A stretch of DNA of 64,000 nt, taken from NCBI GenBank assembly GCA_001510575.1, contig LNGK01000016.1, positions 62,001 to 126,000 of the forward strand, in the 5' to 3' direction. Shown in pieces: positions 22,951 to 33,772 of the stretch. Position numbers and translations under genes: made by a program. Origin of the DNA: Knoxdaviesia capensis (taxonomy: Eukaryota; Ascomycota; Sordariomycetes; Microascales; Gondwanamycetaceae). How positions within the stretch are numbered: the first letter of the stretch is position 1; each line of letters opens with the position of its first letter. The notes beneath the pieces were generated by a model. The model searched no databases, was not told the origin of the DNA, and saw nothing but the letters and a program-made list of their open reading frames with translations.

Positions 22951-24031
22951 CTAGATCTGGCGAAACCGCTTCCGAGTGCTCGACGACTGGGGAACCATCT
23001 TCTCCTTGCTCTCGCGACGGTGTTTGTCGTCCAGAACACGGGCTGTGGGGAAAGGAAACAAAAGAACCAAGGTCAGTCAGGAGTTGCCACCAAGACTCCG
23101 TCCAGGCACAAGCAGCGCCGGCACCGAATCAAAAACTTACTAAGAACATCGTATCCGAACTGCGGGAACTCCAAACACAGCATGCGGAAGTCCTTCTCGG
23201 CGTCGGACCGCAGAAGATTCGACCGCGTGGCCCAGAAGTTCGCAACGGGCGCACGGATAGTAGTGTCGTCGGCGTCGGTGTGCGAATAGACGTAGCGGGC
23301 GTAGGTAATCTCCGACTGGATGGTCGAGCTGACGCAGTGGATCTTGTTGCTGGCCAAGGTCTTGAGCGGTTCGATGCCAAACTTCTCGGCAAGTGTGTAT
23401 ATGCGCGCATGGCGCAAGAGCTGGTCGCCAGTGTCGTCAACGTCCGGGATCTCGGGGTCGGATTCCAGAGCACGCTGGCCGGGAAGCTTCTTCGGGAAGT
23501 ATTCGCCAGTGTACAGGTACTCGATGAAGCTGGAGACAGTGTTAATGTCTTCGTCCGGGAGCTCGACTTGGCGGTCCTGGATTATGTGGAAGCAGTAGTA
23601 TTAGTCGATGTCCATGAGTCCCCATGTCTGACATGTGCTGCTCCCTCTCGCCTCGTCCCTCTGCTCGGCCAGTCATCCCCGCATCGGATGTTTTAGCCAC
23701 AATAGTCAACGCACTGGGAACTACTTACAACCTGGGCCTCTTCAAAGGCACTGAACAGCTCCTTCAGGAACGGGCTCTGCTCCAAGATGGCCTGGTGGGC
23801 CGACAGCACCGTCCGGTCAAGCTCCTTGCCCACCACCAGCGACACCACCGGGCTCTTTATATAGTCAATGAAATGGATGCGCGGCTGCGCAATCGTGGTA
23901 TCGCCATTGGCGGGTTGCTCGGCAGATTCGGTGGCGTCATCGGTGGCGGGGGCGTCAACAATAGTGCTTTCGGCCATGTCAACATCGTCGGTGATATCCA
24001 CCACAGAGGTCGAAACTTCGTCGTCGGCCAT
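22951..24031 (-). CDS. BTB/POZ domain protein
   Basis: Three exons (23729-24031, 23141-23576, 22951-23042) with introns of 152 bp (phase 0) and 98 bp (phase 1) give 276 residues. After an acidic, Asp/Thr-rich first ~50 residues comes the BTB/POZ fold: DYIKSPVVSLVVG, LSAHQAILEQSPFLKELF, LPDEDINTVSSFIEYLYTGEYF, then a helical BACK-like stretch (RHARIYTLAEKFGIEPLKTLA). The last exon encodes a short basic tail (RKRFRQI). BTB proteins dimerise and many are Cullin-3 substrate adaptors; no second functional domain is visible here, as in many small fungal BTB proteins. The last 30 codons were recovered from splice signals (acceptor CCACAG at 23043). Confidence 0.85.
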
Positions 24032-25160
24032 TTTGAAACTGGTAAATAGTACAAATTGACATGAAAAGAAATAAAGAATAATAAATGAATGTAGAGAAGA
24101 CTGGAATTAAACGACGATACACTGGAAAAACACAAGATAACCACGCAATAGAGAAATCGACTGAACAGGGGGGGAAAACGACAGATGAATGAAGGAAGAA
24201 GAGGAAGAAAAACACTCTATTCGACTGGGACTCAATTGAAGTTTTGTGCTGAGGGTTTGCGCGAAACGAAGGCGCAACATCAACCCTGACCCTTAAATGT
24301 TGGCAGGGCCCCTGACGCCGGCTGCTGGCAGCTGCAGGCTCGGTTGCTCGAGGAACATCGCTGAGTCAGACTGCACAGTCAGCATGACTGCAGCATTAGC
24401 CGCGCTCGCTGAGTCATCGCACGTCTGCTCGCTTAGGCGCTAAAGCGATTTTATACGAATACGTCCAGGGTTTCTAAGCGCCTTTCTGCCACCCACTCTG
24501 TGATTCTTGTTCTCTTCCCAATTCAGTATCGCCACTGTAAATTCGTCCTTTTCGACAACGCGCAAATGATGATGCATCACCACACTCCTGGATTTTGACA
24601 ACCCTTCTTTGTTTGCATGAGTTTTCTCCCCCCTCAACATTTCAGCTTTTCCTCCTATTTAGGCTTGCGTATTTTCATTTCTTGGGCTGTTTGTCTGTTG
24701 CACACATCCTTGCTCACATCATTTCCATTCCAGCATTACCTTTTTACCCCCCGCTCTATCTTTCTGTTCTTCTCGTTCCCTGGCCTAGTCCCGGTGTTAT
24801 CTTTTTTTTTTTTCTTCTTCTCGTTTCCTTCTCCTGTTGTTCTCACTTCTGATTCTACGCCGGTCGTTCTCTTCCTCGGAGCTGCATTTCTGTGATTCTG
24901 GTGAATGCCGGATAATGCAATGATCCTCTAATGAACTAGCTTTCAAGGCTCACGCCTCACGAATCTCCGCCTCGCTGAAATCGTCCGTTCGTACCTCGGT
25001 GCCGATTTTCGCTCGATCTCGAAGATCACGGGATCTCCCCCAACAATTTCTGGTCTTCGTCTGACCTCTCCTCGACCTCATCTTCTCTCCTATCGATCGA
25101 TTGTCTTCGGTCACGCTTCCTTAATTTTTTGCTTCTTCTCCCATCCCCCGACTTTTCATC
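24032..25160. other. Divergent promoter region of the BTB and Doa10 genes
   Basis: 1.1 kb with no gene. The Doa10 side (24600-25160) is strongly pyrimidine-rich, including a T run at 24800-24815, as is common before transcribed 5' leaders in filamentous fungi. Confidence 0.55.
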
Positions 25161-28100
25161 ATGGACGGCCACGAACCCGCATCCCCATTTCCGGGTGCGT
25201 CCTCATATGCCAATCTCCGATCGCCGTTTGACATGGATCCGTCGGCGTCCACCTCCGCCGCCCGCCCCACCGGCATCCCATCCTTCGAGCCCGATACATG
25301 CCGGATATGCCGTGGTGAAGGCACCGAATCCGAACCCCTCTTCTACCCGTGCAAATGCAGCGGCAGTATCCGCTATGTCCACCAAGATTGTCTGATGGAG
25401 TGGCTGTCACATTCCCAAAAGAAACACTGCGAGCTTTGCAAAACGCCGTTCCGCTTCACCAAGCTGTACTCTTCGAAGATGCCGAAAGCCCTCCCTGTGC
25501 ATATTATCGTTGCCCACACCGCCAAGTTTGTCTTCCGGAACGTGCTGGTCTGGCTGCGTGCGGCTCTCGTCGGCTGTGTCTGGCTGTGCTGGCTGCCGTA
25601 CTTGATGCGGAGCGTTTGGGCCTTTATGTTCTGGCTCAGTGACGATGGCATCAACCTCGGTCTCATGACGACAAAGTCCCCGTTTGAGAAAACAAACTCC
25701 GCCCTCATTCTCACCGGCTTCCAAACCTGTCCCGCCTCTCGACTTTTCGCCCCCACCATGTGCCCTGCCCTTGAAGTTTGGTCGCCAGGTCATGCTGAAT
25801 CCGCTGCCATCCTTCAGGAGATCGAGGCAGCCTCCCAGGATCCCAGTCTAAATAGCCCTTCTTTCCTTGAACGAGCCATGCTTTCCCTGCTTCGGGTCAT
25901 CCTGCCAACTGTCAAACAGGTTGACGTTCTCTCTACGTCGCCCGTTTCTTCCAAGTATGGCACACTGCTGAGTGAGGTTGGCTTCCTGAAGAACTTGACC
26001 AAGTACCCCAACGTCAACAACTTGGCCATCACCATCCTGGAAGGCCAGATCATCACCATTCTTGTCATCGTGTGCTGCATCCTGGTTCTTCTCGTTCGCG
26101 ACTACGTGGTTCAGCATCAGCCCGAAGCTAATGCCCGGGCTAACTTTGCTGCGGCAGCCGAAGGTGAAGCAGAACCCGTTGTTCAATTCAACCCCATCAA
26201 CATGCAGATTATCGAAGATAGAATCGAAGAGCTGCGACGAGAACAACGAGAGTTTGAGCTTCAAATCGGCGATCAGCATGCGGCACAGGCACAGAACCCA
26301 CATCACCAGCAGCCGTTGCAGCCAGAGCAACAATCCCAAAACCAGGCACGCGCAAACATCGATCCAGTGTTCCAACAACCCCAGCAGCAGGATATCATCG
26401 ACAACCCCCCCACGCCTCCGTACGCACTTGGGGCCGACGAATTTGCTGCCATGCTCCGGGAGACCCAGCCTAGACCCTCGGAAGCCGAAGATGTGCAAAG
26501 TACTGTCAACATATTTATGCGTGTCTACCGCCAAGCCGAAGGAGATCCTCACGCCTTCATCCGGCTCGTCGACGAGGAAAACCTGCGCGATAAACTCAAG
26601 GATTGGATCCCCTTGGTTCAAGCTCGTATAGACGGTCGTCTGCGGTTTGCACCTGATCAGCCATCTGATCTTGCGGAGTCATCTGGCTCGAATATTGCAG
26701 ATCGGCCACAGGAGCGGGAACAAACCGTGCTTCCATACGGACGTACGCTGGCTCCTAATAGGTCCCCCTCACTTCGCGCTGAAGCTGGAGATGACGAGCC
26801 TCTTCGCGACCACGCCAATTCTGATGACGGCATTGCCGACGACGAGGATGGCTGGGAAGATGAGGATGAAGAAGAGGAAGATGACGACGAGGAAGAGGCC
26901 GGCGCCAACTTGGGACTCCATGCATCTGATGCAGCTACTGACTCTCGGACAACTCTTGATTCTCCCCGCGGACTTGATAGTTCCATGATGTTTCAACCAA
27001 CCATTCGCGGTGGAGTTCACCGGCCCAGAGCTGCTTCTGACGGAGCTCTGCTGCGGGGCCACCCCAATCCTCTTGGGAACAACAGCTGGCAGTTTTCAAC
27101 TACGAATGACAACGAGTCTGCTGGTCCGAGCACCGCTGAGGCCAATACAAACCCCACCTTCCACTTCAACCTTCCCATGCCTAGCCCAGGCGATGCTGAT
27201 GGAAGACGCAGTCCATCCTGGACAAGTCTTCCCGACGATAGCGACGATGGTATCGATGACGAGGACAGTGACGAGACTGACGAGGATGAGGACGATGTCG
27301 ATGACGGGGTCCACAGCATCGGTGGCTCTCCGGATGGTACTGCTGTCGGGGGACAGAATGCCGCTACTCCCGGTGCTACACAACCGCAAGAGCGCCAAGG
27401 CCCTCGGACTTTCCTTGACCACATCGCCGACTTCATGTGGGGTGGACTGGAAGCCCTGCCCCAAGACGCAGTGGAGGAGGTTCCTCGTGCGGACGTAGCC
27501 GGAGACGGCGGTGCTGCTCCCGTTGAAGGGGCCGGCGACGCTGCGGGTGCCGCAGCGGCTGCAAACATTGACATCAACGGTGAAGCAGACGGCGATTTGG
27601 AAGACGGGGCTGGCGGCGATCTGGATGCTGACGCCATCGACGACATGGAGGAGTTCGAAGGCATCATGGAGCTGATTGGCATGGGCGGACCTATTGCGGG
27701 CCTGTTCCAAAACGCAGTGTTCTGCGCGTGTCTTGTGTCGGTTTCGATCTGGACATGTGTGTTCCTGCCGTACAACATTGGCCGAATCACCTTTTACGTG
27801 GTGGCCAAGCCGATGAGCCTGGTTCGGGTGATTTTTGGCCTGACCAAGCTCGTCCAGGATGCCGCTCTTACGGTGGTCGGCATTGTTTCGTGTTTCTTCA
27901 TCTTTATTGCCTACCCGCTGGCGAAGATCTTTGGCGGCCCCGTCGATCCGGATGTCATTTTTGCGGCTGTTGAGAACTCGCTGTCGCTCTCCGCCAACGC
28001 CACCACCCGAATTGTGCAGATCATTGTCAAGAAGAACCCCATGGATGTCGACTTGAGCGAGACCCAGCGGTTTTCGGCTGTCAGCCACGAGGCGCTGCTT

Positions 28101-30656
28101 TCGTTGAAGGATACCGTGTCCGGCACTCTCTCGTTCGTGATTGACGGCTTTGTTGGTCTTGTTCATTCTGTGGTCAACACTACAGCTGCAGCTGCTTCCG
28201 GCAATGCCACTGGTGCAGCGAACAATACCATTTTGGCCTCCGAGCTCCAAGAGATTGCGGCCAACTTGACCAAGACGGCGATGGACTGGTTCGACGCTGC
28301 GAAACTGGTGTCAATGCCGGAGCTTTCTCTTAACCCAGCCTCGTGGATGATCACGCTGGAGCCCGCAGAGGCGGCGGAGGTGGTCGATCCAGCCCTGGTG
28401 CTGTGGTCGGCGACCGACCGGTGGTGGGCGATTTTGGCCGGCTACGTCACGCTGATGGCAATCTCGGCACTGTATCTCCGACGCGGCGCACCCTTCTCAA
28501 CATCGACCCTGGGCCGCGAGTTCGAGTCGGCCTTGATGGACGCACTTACCCAGGCCGGCGGTGTCATCAAAGTGATTTTCATTATTAGCATTGAGATGCT
28601 CGTGTTCCCGCTGTACTGTGGTGTCTTGCTTGACCTGGCCACGCTGCCGCTGTTCGAGGGCGTATCGTTCTGGTCGCGGCTGAGCTTCTTAATCAACTTC
28701 CCGCTGACGTCGATCTTTGTGCATTGGTTTGTCGGAACCGGATACATGTTCCATTTCGCCCTGTTTGTGGCCATGTGCCGCAAGATTATGCGCAAGGGCG
28801 TTTTGTGTAAGTCTTCATGCCACACCCTTCAACCCCCCCACCTTCCCTTCGGGCCTGATTTTAACATGTTCCTCGATCTAGACTTTATCCGTGATCCTGA
28901 TGATCCTGACTTCCACCCTGTCCGCGAAGTTCTGGAACGCCATTTCATCACACAGCTTCGCAAGATCTTTATGTCGGCTCTTGTGTACGGGGCTCTTGTC
29001 ATCGTCTGCTTTGGCGGAGTCGTCTGGGGTCTCGCATACTCGGCCGATGATGTCCTCCCCATCCATTACTCTTCGACGAAGCCGGTGCTGGAGTTCCCCT
29101 TCGATCTTTTGTTCTACAACTTCATGATGCCGTTGGCCCTGGATATCCTGCGGCTCGGCGATGGCCTCCACGCCATGTTCACCTGGGCCTTCCGCAAGTG
29201 CTCGCGCATGCTCCGACTCACGTGGTTCATGTTTGGCGAGCGACGCATCGATGAAGAGGGAGTCCTAACCCTTCCGCCCGACTCGCCGTTCCTTCAGCGA
29301 CCATGGTGGCAGCGGGTGTTCCTGGAACTTGACAGTGAACAGCAGCTGGTGGTTCCGCTCCGATGGCGCCACGTCTTCGAATCGTCGCCGGTGCCGGAGC
29401 CGAAGCCAGGAAGCCAAAAGTCATTGTCGTATGGAGTGGTCAAGGAGTATCTCAGCCTTACCAACCAGCTTCAGATTGACGGGCGGTTTGTCCGGGCCCC
29501 GGCGTCGGACCAGGTCAAGATTGTACGCGACCGCAAGGTGTTCCTGGAGGTGGACGAAAACGATCAGGCCGTCAACGTCGAGACGCAGAACCTGGCGTCG
29601 CCGGTGGCCACTTACTACACGTCGCAGTACCAGAAAGTGTACATTCCGCCCAACTTCAAGCTTCGCATCTTCCTGTTTGTTATGTCCATCTGGGCGTTTG
29701 CCGGTGTCACGGGTGTTAGCATGACCATTCTTCCAATGCTGGTGGGCCGGCAAATCTTCCGCCGACTCCTGCCGGCCGATGTGCGCACCAACGACGTGTA
29801 TGCTTTCAGCCTTGGCGTGTACCTCTCCAGCATGGTGGTATACTGCATCATCCACCGCCGCGCCATCGTGGATACCGGCAAGCGGCTAGTGTCGGACCTG
29901 GTCCATGTGCTGTCGAGCCAGGCAGCAGCGTTGCGGGTCCTCGCCGTGGTGTCCCGGGCGTTCAAGTTCGTGTATGCCTATGCTATGCTGGGAGTGGTTC
30001 TGCCGCTGCTGATAAGTCTCCTGGTCGAACTGTATGTGGCCATTCCCGTGCACACGTACATGTACCCGCCCACCGACCGCACCATTTCGCAAAACGCGAC
30101 ATCTGCCAGCGACGGCACCAGTGGCGACGCATCTAAGGGGTCCGCGCCTATTCCCGCCAGCCAGCACATTGTCAGCATCGCGCAGTCGTGGATTCTCGGC
30201 ATCCTGTTCCTTAAGTTCGCCGGCAGGCTGCTGACTGTGCACTACAAAGGCACGCGGGCGGCCGACGCGGCGCGCGCCATTCTCCGCCGCGGCTGGCTGC
30301 GGCCCGAAGCCGGGGTGCTGACGCGGGCGTTTGTGATCCCGGTCGGAGTGGTCTCGGTGGCGGCGATCTTCGTGCCGCCGGCGCTGATGCGGCTGGTGGT
30401 GGCCAGCCAGCTGGTGATGCGCGGGGCTACGGGGGCGGCGGCGCAGATGACGGTGATGTACCGCATGTCGTACCCGATTGCGGCGGCGTTCGTGGCGGTC
30501 AACTTTGCGGTGTTCAGCGTGATGCGCGTGGCTGAGGCGCTGAAGGTGCGGATCCGCGACGAGGCGTACCTGGTCGGCGAGCGTGTGCACAATTTCGGCA
30601 CCGGGCGGGTTAGTGGCACGCAGGCGTGGCGGGCGCCGCCTGGACAGCGACTGTAG
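25161..30656 (+). CDS. SSM4: ER membrane RING-CH ubiquitin ligase Doa10/SSM4 (MARCH6 family)
   Basis: Doa10 ubiquitinates misfolded and short-lived proteins at the ER and inner nuclear membrane (ERAD-C) with Ubc6/Ubc7. The C4HC3 RINGv domain is complete: Cys47, Cys50, Cys64, Cys66, His74, Cys77, Cys90, Cys93. Many hydrophobic segments follow, split by a long acidic Asp/Glu loop (about residues 540-850); the conserved TD-region features sit in the second half. A 75-bp phase-1 intron (28807-28881, donor GTAAGT, acceptor TCTAG) must be removed to restore KGVLYFIRDPDDPDFHP. It is a multiple of three with no stop, so retention would add 25 residues without changing frame. The spliced protein has 1806 residues, longer than yeast Ssm4 (about 1300) chiefly through the acidic loop. 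Confidence 0.95.
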   Translation: MDGHEPASPFPGASSYANLRSPFDMDPSASTSAARPTGIPSFEPDTCRICRGEGTESEPLFYPCKCSGSIRYVHQDCLMEWLSHSQKKHCELCKTPFRFTKLYSSKMPKALPVHIIVAHTAKFVFRNVLVWLRAALVGCVWLCWLPYLMRSVWAFMFWLSDDGINLGLMTTKSPFEKTNSALILTGFQTCPASRLFAPTMCPALEVWSPGHAESAAILQEIEAASQDPSLNSPSFLERAMLSLLRVILPTVKQVDVLSTSPVSSKYGTLLSEVGFLKNLTKYPNVNNLAITILEGQIITILVIVCCILVLLVRDYVVQHQPEANARANFAAAAEGEAEPVVQFNPINMQIIEDRIEELRREQREFELQIGDQHAAQAQNPHHQQPLQPEQQSQNQARANIDPVFQQPQQQDIIDNPPTPPYALGADEFAAMLRETQPRPSEAEDVQSTVNIFMRVYRQAEGDPHAFIRLVDEENLRDKLKDWIPLVQARIDGRLRFAPDQPSDLAESSGSNIADRPQEREQTVLPYGRTLAPNRSPSLRAEAGDDEPLRDHANSDDGIADDEDGWEDEDEEEEDDDEEEAGANLGLHASDAATDSRTTLDSPRGLDSSMMFQPTIRGGVHRPRAASDGALLRGHPNPLGNNSWQFSTTNDNESAGPSTAEANTNPTFHFNLPMPSPGDADGRRSPSWTSLPDDSDDGIDDEDSDETDEDEDDVDDGVHSIGGSPDGTAVGGQNAATPGATQPQERQGPRTFLDHIADFMWGGLEALPQDAVEEVPRADVAGDGGAAPVEGAGDAAGAAAAANIDINGEADGDLEDGAGGDLDADAIDDMEEFEGIMELIGMGGPIAGLFQNAVFCACLVSVSIWTCVFLPYNIGRITFYVVAKPMSLVRVIFGLTKLVQDAALTVVGIVSCFFIFIAYPLAKIFGGPVDPDVIFAAVENSLSLSANATTRIVQIIVKKNPMDVDLSETQRFSAVSHEALLSLKDTVSGTLSFVIDGFVGLVHSVVNTTAAAASGNATGAANNTILASELQEIAANLTKTAMDWFDAAKLVSMPELSLNPASWMITLEPAEAAEVVDPALVLWSATDRWWAILAGYVTLMAISALYLRRGAPFSTSTLGREFESALMDALTQAGGVIKVIFIISIEMLVFPLYCGVLLDLATLPLFEGVSFWSRLSFLINFPLTSIFVHWFVGTGYMFHFALFVAMCRKIMRKGVLCKSSCHTLQPPHLPFGPDFNMFLDLDFIRDPDDPDFHPVREVLERHFITQLRKIFMSALVYGALVIVCFGGVVWGLAYSADDVLPIHYSSTKPVLEFPFDLLFYNFMMPLALDILRLGDGLHAMFTWAFRKCSRMLRLTWFMFGERRIDEEGVLTLPPDSPFLQRPWWQRVFLELDSEQQLVVPLRWRHVFESSPVPEPKPGSQKSLSYGVVKEYLSLTNQLQIDGRFVRAPASDQVKIVRDRKVFLEVDENDQAVNVETQNLASPVATYYTSQYQKVYIPPNFKLRIFLFVMSIWAFAGVTGVSMTILPMLVGRQIFRRLLPADVRTNDVYAFSLGVYLSSMVVYCIIHRRAIVDTGKRLVSDLVHVLSSQAAALRVLAVVSRAFKFVYAYAMLGVVLPLLISLLVELYVAIPVHTYMYPPTDRTISQNATSASDGTSGDASKGSAPIPASQHIVSIAQSWILGILFLKFAGRLLTVHYKGTRAADAARAILRRGWLRPEAGVLTRAFVIPVGVVSVAAIFVPPALMRLVVASQLVMRGATGAAAQMTVMYRMSYPIAAAFVAVNFAVFSVMRVAEALKVRIRDEAYLVGERVHNFGTGRVSGTQAWRAPPGQRL

Positions 30657-31596
30657 ATGTGCGGGACTGGGTCGGTCGTGCTTTCACTTTTTTACTGTTT
30701 ATTTAATGATCTTGCATTGTTCTTGTTCCAGGGACCGTTTTCTTTTGCTATCCTGTCCTCTTCGGTGGACGTCATTCTTGGCTCCACTCCCCGGGCCGGG
30801 ATACGGCGTTTGAATTAGTGGGCCCGGTCCGACTCCTTCCTGTTTTCAATGAAACGTGTCTAATCACTTTTTTCAAGTCATGTTTTGAATCATGTGCCCG
30901 CTGGCTGTGTAATGCATACTTAACCTATGTGTAGGCACGATTGAAGTTGAGGGAAATACAAAGGGTAGAAATCCCGGGCGGTCGTTCAAGCATCGACAAG
31001 GGGACAGTCATTGTATGCCAGGCATCTCGAGACTGACCACTGCGTTCCCTCCAAGCGATATTCATCACCATCCAGTATAATCTAGAAAACCGCTCCACTC
31101 GTTGATTTCTACGACACCTCTGAAAGTGCTGCCGGGATGGAGATGCGTTTGGGGAGGCCCAGGTTGGGGGTTGGGGAATGCAAGCCCAAGGGTGGCCAGA
31201 CTGGCGGGACCGGGCTGTGGAGTTTATACACAGAAGCCGTTGAGCTGGTGTCTGTCTCGGTTCGACAAGTCTGCGGAGGCGGTTGGCCTCTTCACCCCTC
31301 GCGCGGCGCTGTGTGTCGTGTGGCCCATCCAGCCGTTCAGCATCCTAGAGAGTCTCGACCGGGACATGTCCAAACTCCCCCAGGCTCTGAAAGTGGCCAG
31401 TCAGGTCGAACAGGACCATCTCCCGGCTACCGGGTCGCTGTTCGGGCTATTTCGAGATCTCGCTTCCCGCCCTCAACTGCTCCTCCGACGGGCCTCATTC
31501 TGTTCTTCATATCTTCACATAGAGACTTGGTAGAGAGAGGCCCCTATACATATATATATAGATACTTTCATCTGGTTACACCCCGGCGCCGGGCCG

Positions 31597-31623
31597 GGCC
31601 GGGCCGGAACGGACGGCCCGGCC
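31597..31623. repeat. GC-only inverted repeat (hairpin)
   Basis: GGCCGGGCCG (31597-31606) and CGGCCCGGCC (31614-31623) are perfect reverse complements around a 7-base loop. Role unknown. Confidence 0.8.
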
Positions 31624-32367
31624 TGTCAGTGGGGCTCCACTTTTAGGCGCTTCGTTCTCTGGCCGCAGGGAGGGTTGGTGCGATGAATCTGAGCGCTTAA
31701 CTCTCTTTTCCCTACCATATTTTCCCCTTCTCTATCTGGTCCTTACATGCCCTTTTGACGTTTATTTCTTAATAGTATCACTTTTTCCTGTCATTGCTCC
31801 ACTATGATATGCATGCCATGTTTTATCTGTTTAAGTTTCTTCTGTGCGGTTTGGCTTTTTATTGGTTAGCAAGTGATGTTCTATGTTTTATCTTAAGCGC
31901 TGTCCTGAGAAACTTTATATAGAAACCAGCTATTCCAGGGCTTTACAATGAACTCTAGGCATATACCAGACCATGGCCTGTTCCAGGGTGCTGTACCACT
32001 CTTTTTTCCCATATTCCATTCTATATAGCATTATATATACTCTTACCTATCTTATAGAGCCAGAAGCTAAATAGGATTATTTCATGATAAACTGATCTCT
32101 TATACATACTCGTCACTAGCCAAACCGGCACTAAGTGGTGGAACCAAGTATATTTTCCCTTTAGTACCGTACGGACGATACTAATGTGCTATATGTAACT
32201 CTCTCTGGTGTTTCATATAAATGTAACCTTATGTGTGCATGAAAAGCTAGCTCTAGCTAAACCCTGAGGGATAAGATGAAGTTTAGGGCGTCCCATGAGG
32301 TCGAAAGCCCATTCAGTTTGCCACCTGAGCCTGAAAAGCTCGGGCAAATGTATAAAGTACTGCGAAC

Positions 32368-32580
32368 AGAAGCTCGAAAGCTCAGTCAACCACGCCAGCA
32401 CTCGGTGCTAGCCGGTTAAGCGGATGTTGACAACGTTCAATGATTGGCGACCTGAAGCTCAAAAGCTTGGTCGAGCGTGGCGGCACATAGTGCGTGCTAA
32501 CAGGGTTAAAATGTTTCAAACTTTCGAGTTGAAGCTCGAAACCTAAGTCAACCGCACCAGCACTTGGTACTGGGCGTACT
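32368..32580. repeat. Three-copy degenerate tandem repeat (~80 bp period)
   Basis: Copies start near 32368, 32453 and 32529. Each opens with (A/T)GAAGCTC(G/A)AAA and continues with a CAGTCAACC-like and a CCAGCACT(C/T)GGT-like block; the middle copy is the most diverged. Two small palindromes (AGCTCGAAAGCT and AGCACTCGGTGCT) are visible in the first copy. A possible partial fourth copy (CTGAAAAGCTCGGG) is at about 32328. Confidence 0.6.
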
Positions 32581-32773
32581 CCTCACCATTGATGCCCATT
32601 ACGGTGGGGTTGGAAACGAAGTGATTGCCAAGCAGACTTGGGCCTCTGTTCTGGAACGGGACACCGTCGATCACGACGGCCGGGTCGCTCGGGTCGGAGT
32701 GGAGCTGGTACTGCTGCTGCTGCTGCTGCTACTACTACTAATGGGGATGCTGGGGATGGAGGTTGTGACAGGA

Positions 32774-33772
32774 CTAGTCGGTGGACTGTGGATGAGCTAT
32801 GTGATATTGCTGCTGGTTCTGCTGGGGATGGGGATGGGGATGGTAATAGGGCTGCTGGGGAGACTGTGGGTGGGGTTTATGATGGTGTTCCTGGCTCTGT
32901 GGAGGCTCTTGCGTCTGGTTGCCCCGTGCCTCCCAGAGACGGGTGTTGATTCCACTGTCGTATTGCCGGTGCAGCAGGCCAGGTCGTGGGGGCCAGGTCT
33001 GCTCTGTATCAGGCGCAGCTTCTTTGGTTGTCCGATGCGTTTGGAATGGTGACTGGGGCCCAGTGGGGCCGCTCTCCGACGGGTTCTGACGCCACTTCGG
33101 GGGCGTGGCAGGTGCACACTCCCGGACGTAACCCAGTAAGGTCCGCGAAAACGGTGACTGGATACCAGAAGTTGTTCGGTTTGGTTCGGCGGGCGGCGGT
33201 GTACTTTGTTGAGTAGGCCAGGCCACTCCAGCGGCCTCGTATTCGTGGCTTTGTGGTAGGTACGGCGACGGCGAGGATAGGCCGCCGGCCGACGTGACCG
33301 GGCCCCACAGAGATGCCGAAAGTGTACGAGACCTACGCCGCGCTCTTGGCCGTCGCGTGTCTGTGGGGAGCGTCGGCTTTGGGCCCGAAGCAGGTCGGAC
33401 TGATGGTGAAGGCTCCGGCGGTCGGATGGGAGTCTCTGTCGGCTGAGCGGCCTGGTGCCGGTGGCTCTCGCGTGGTGGCGGCAGCCCGGGACATGTGTAA
33501 TCGCCAGCCGATGTGTAGCAATCCGGGGGACTCACAGCCGCATGTTCCGGCTGTGATGCCGTACAATGCGCACAAGACTCGTCGACCGCTTGCAAGCCTG
33601 GATTATTGGCTGGGCGGGCGACGTTCACGATTTGAACCCGGTCAGTGAGCGGGCGAGAAGCCGGAGGCGGAGGAGGCGGCGGCGGAGGAGATGGGAGCCT
33701 TCTCAGATGCGCAAAAGGAGAACGGAAGCCATTGGATGGGGGAGCGATCGGACGCAGGTCGGGCTCAGGCAT
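32774..33772 (-). CDS. Doubtful proline-rich hypothetical protein
   Basis: A 332-residue intact frame beginning at an ATG. The product is low-complexity: rich in Pro, Ser, Thr, Arg and Gln, with a run of nine prolines near residue 31 and a His/Gln/Pro-rich end (HHHKPHPQSPQQ). I recognise no domain, signal peptide or membrane segment. The DNA here is GC-rich, while both flanks are degenerate repeats, so a long chance frame is quite possible. No intron or neighbour supports it. Confidence 0.25.
   Translation of the reverse strand: MPEPDLRPIAPPSNGFRSPFAHLRRLPSPPPPPPPPPASRPLTDRVQIVNVARPANNPGLQAVDESCAHCTASQPEHAAVSPPDCYTSAGDYTCPGLPPPRESHRHQAAQPTETPIRPPEPSPSVRPASGPKPTLPTDTRRPRARRRSRTLSASLWGPVTSAGGLSSPSPYLPQSHEYEAAGVAWPTQQSTPPPAEPNRTTSGIQSPFSRTLLGYVRECAPATPPKWRQNPSESGPTGPQSPFQTHRTTKEAAPDTEQTWPPRPGLLHRQYDSGINTRLWEARGNQTQEPPQSQEHHHKPHPQSPQQPYYHPHPHPQQNQQQYHIAHPQSTD

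Larger units (their letters stand above)
30657..32773. other. Gene-poor region downstream of Doa10
   Basis: Holds no supported gene. It contains a GC hairpin (31597-31623), an AT-rich stretch (31690-32220) and the start of a three-copy degenerate repeat (from about 32368). Confidence 0.55.
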
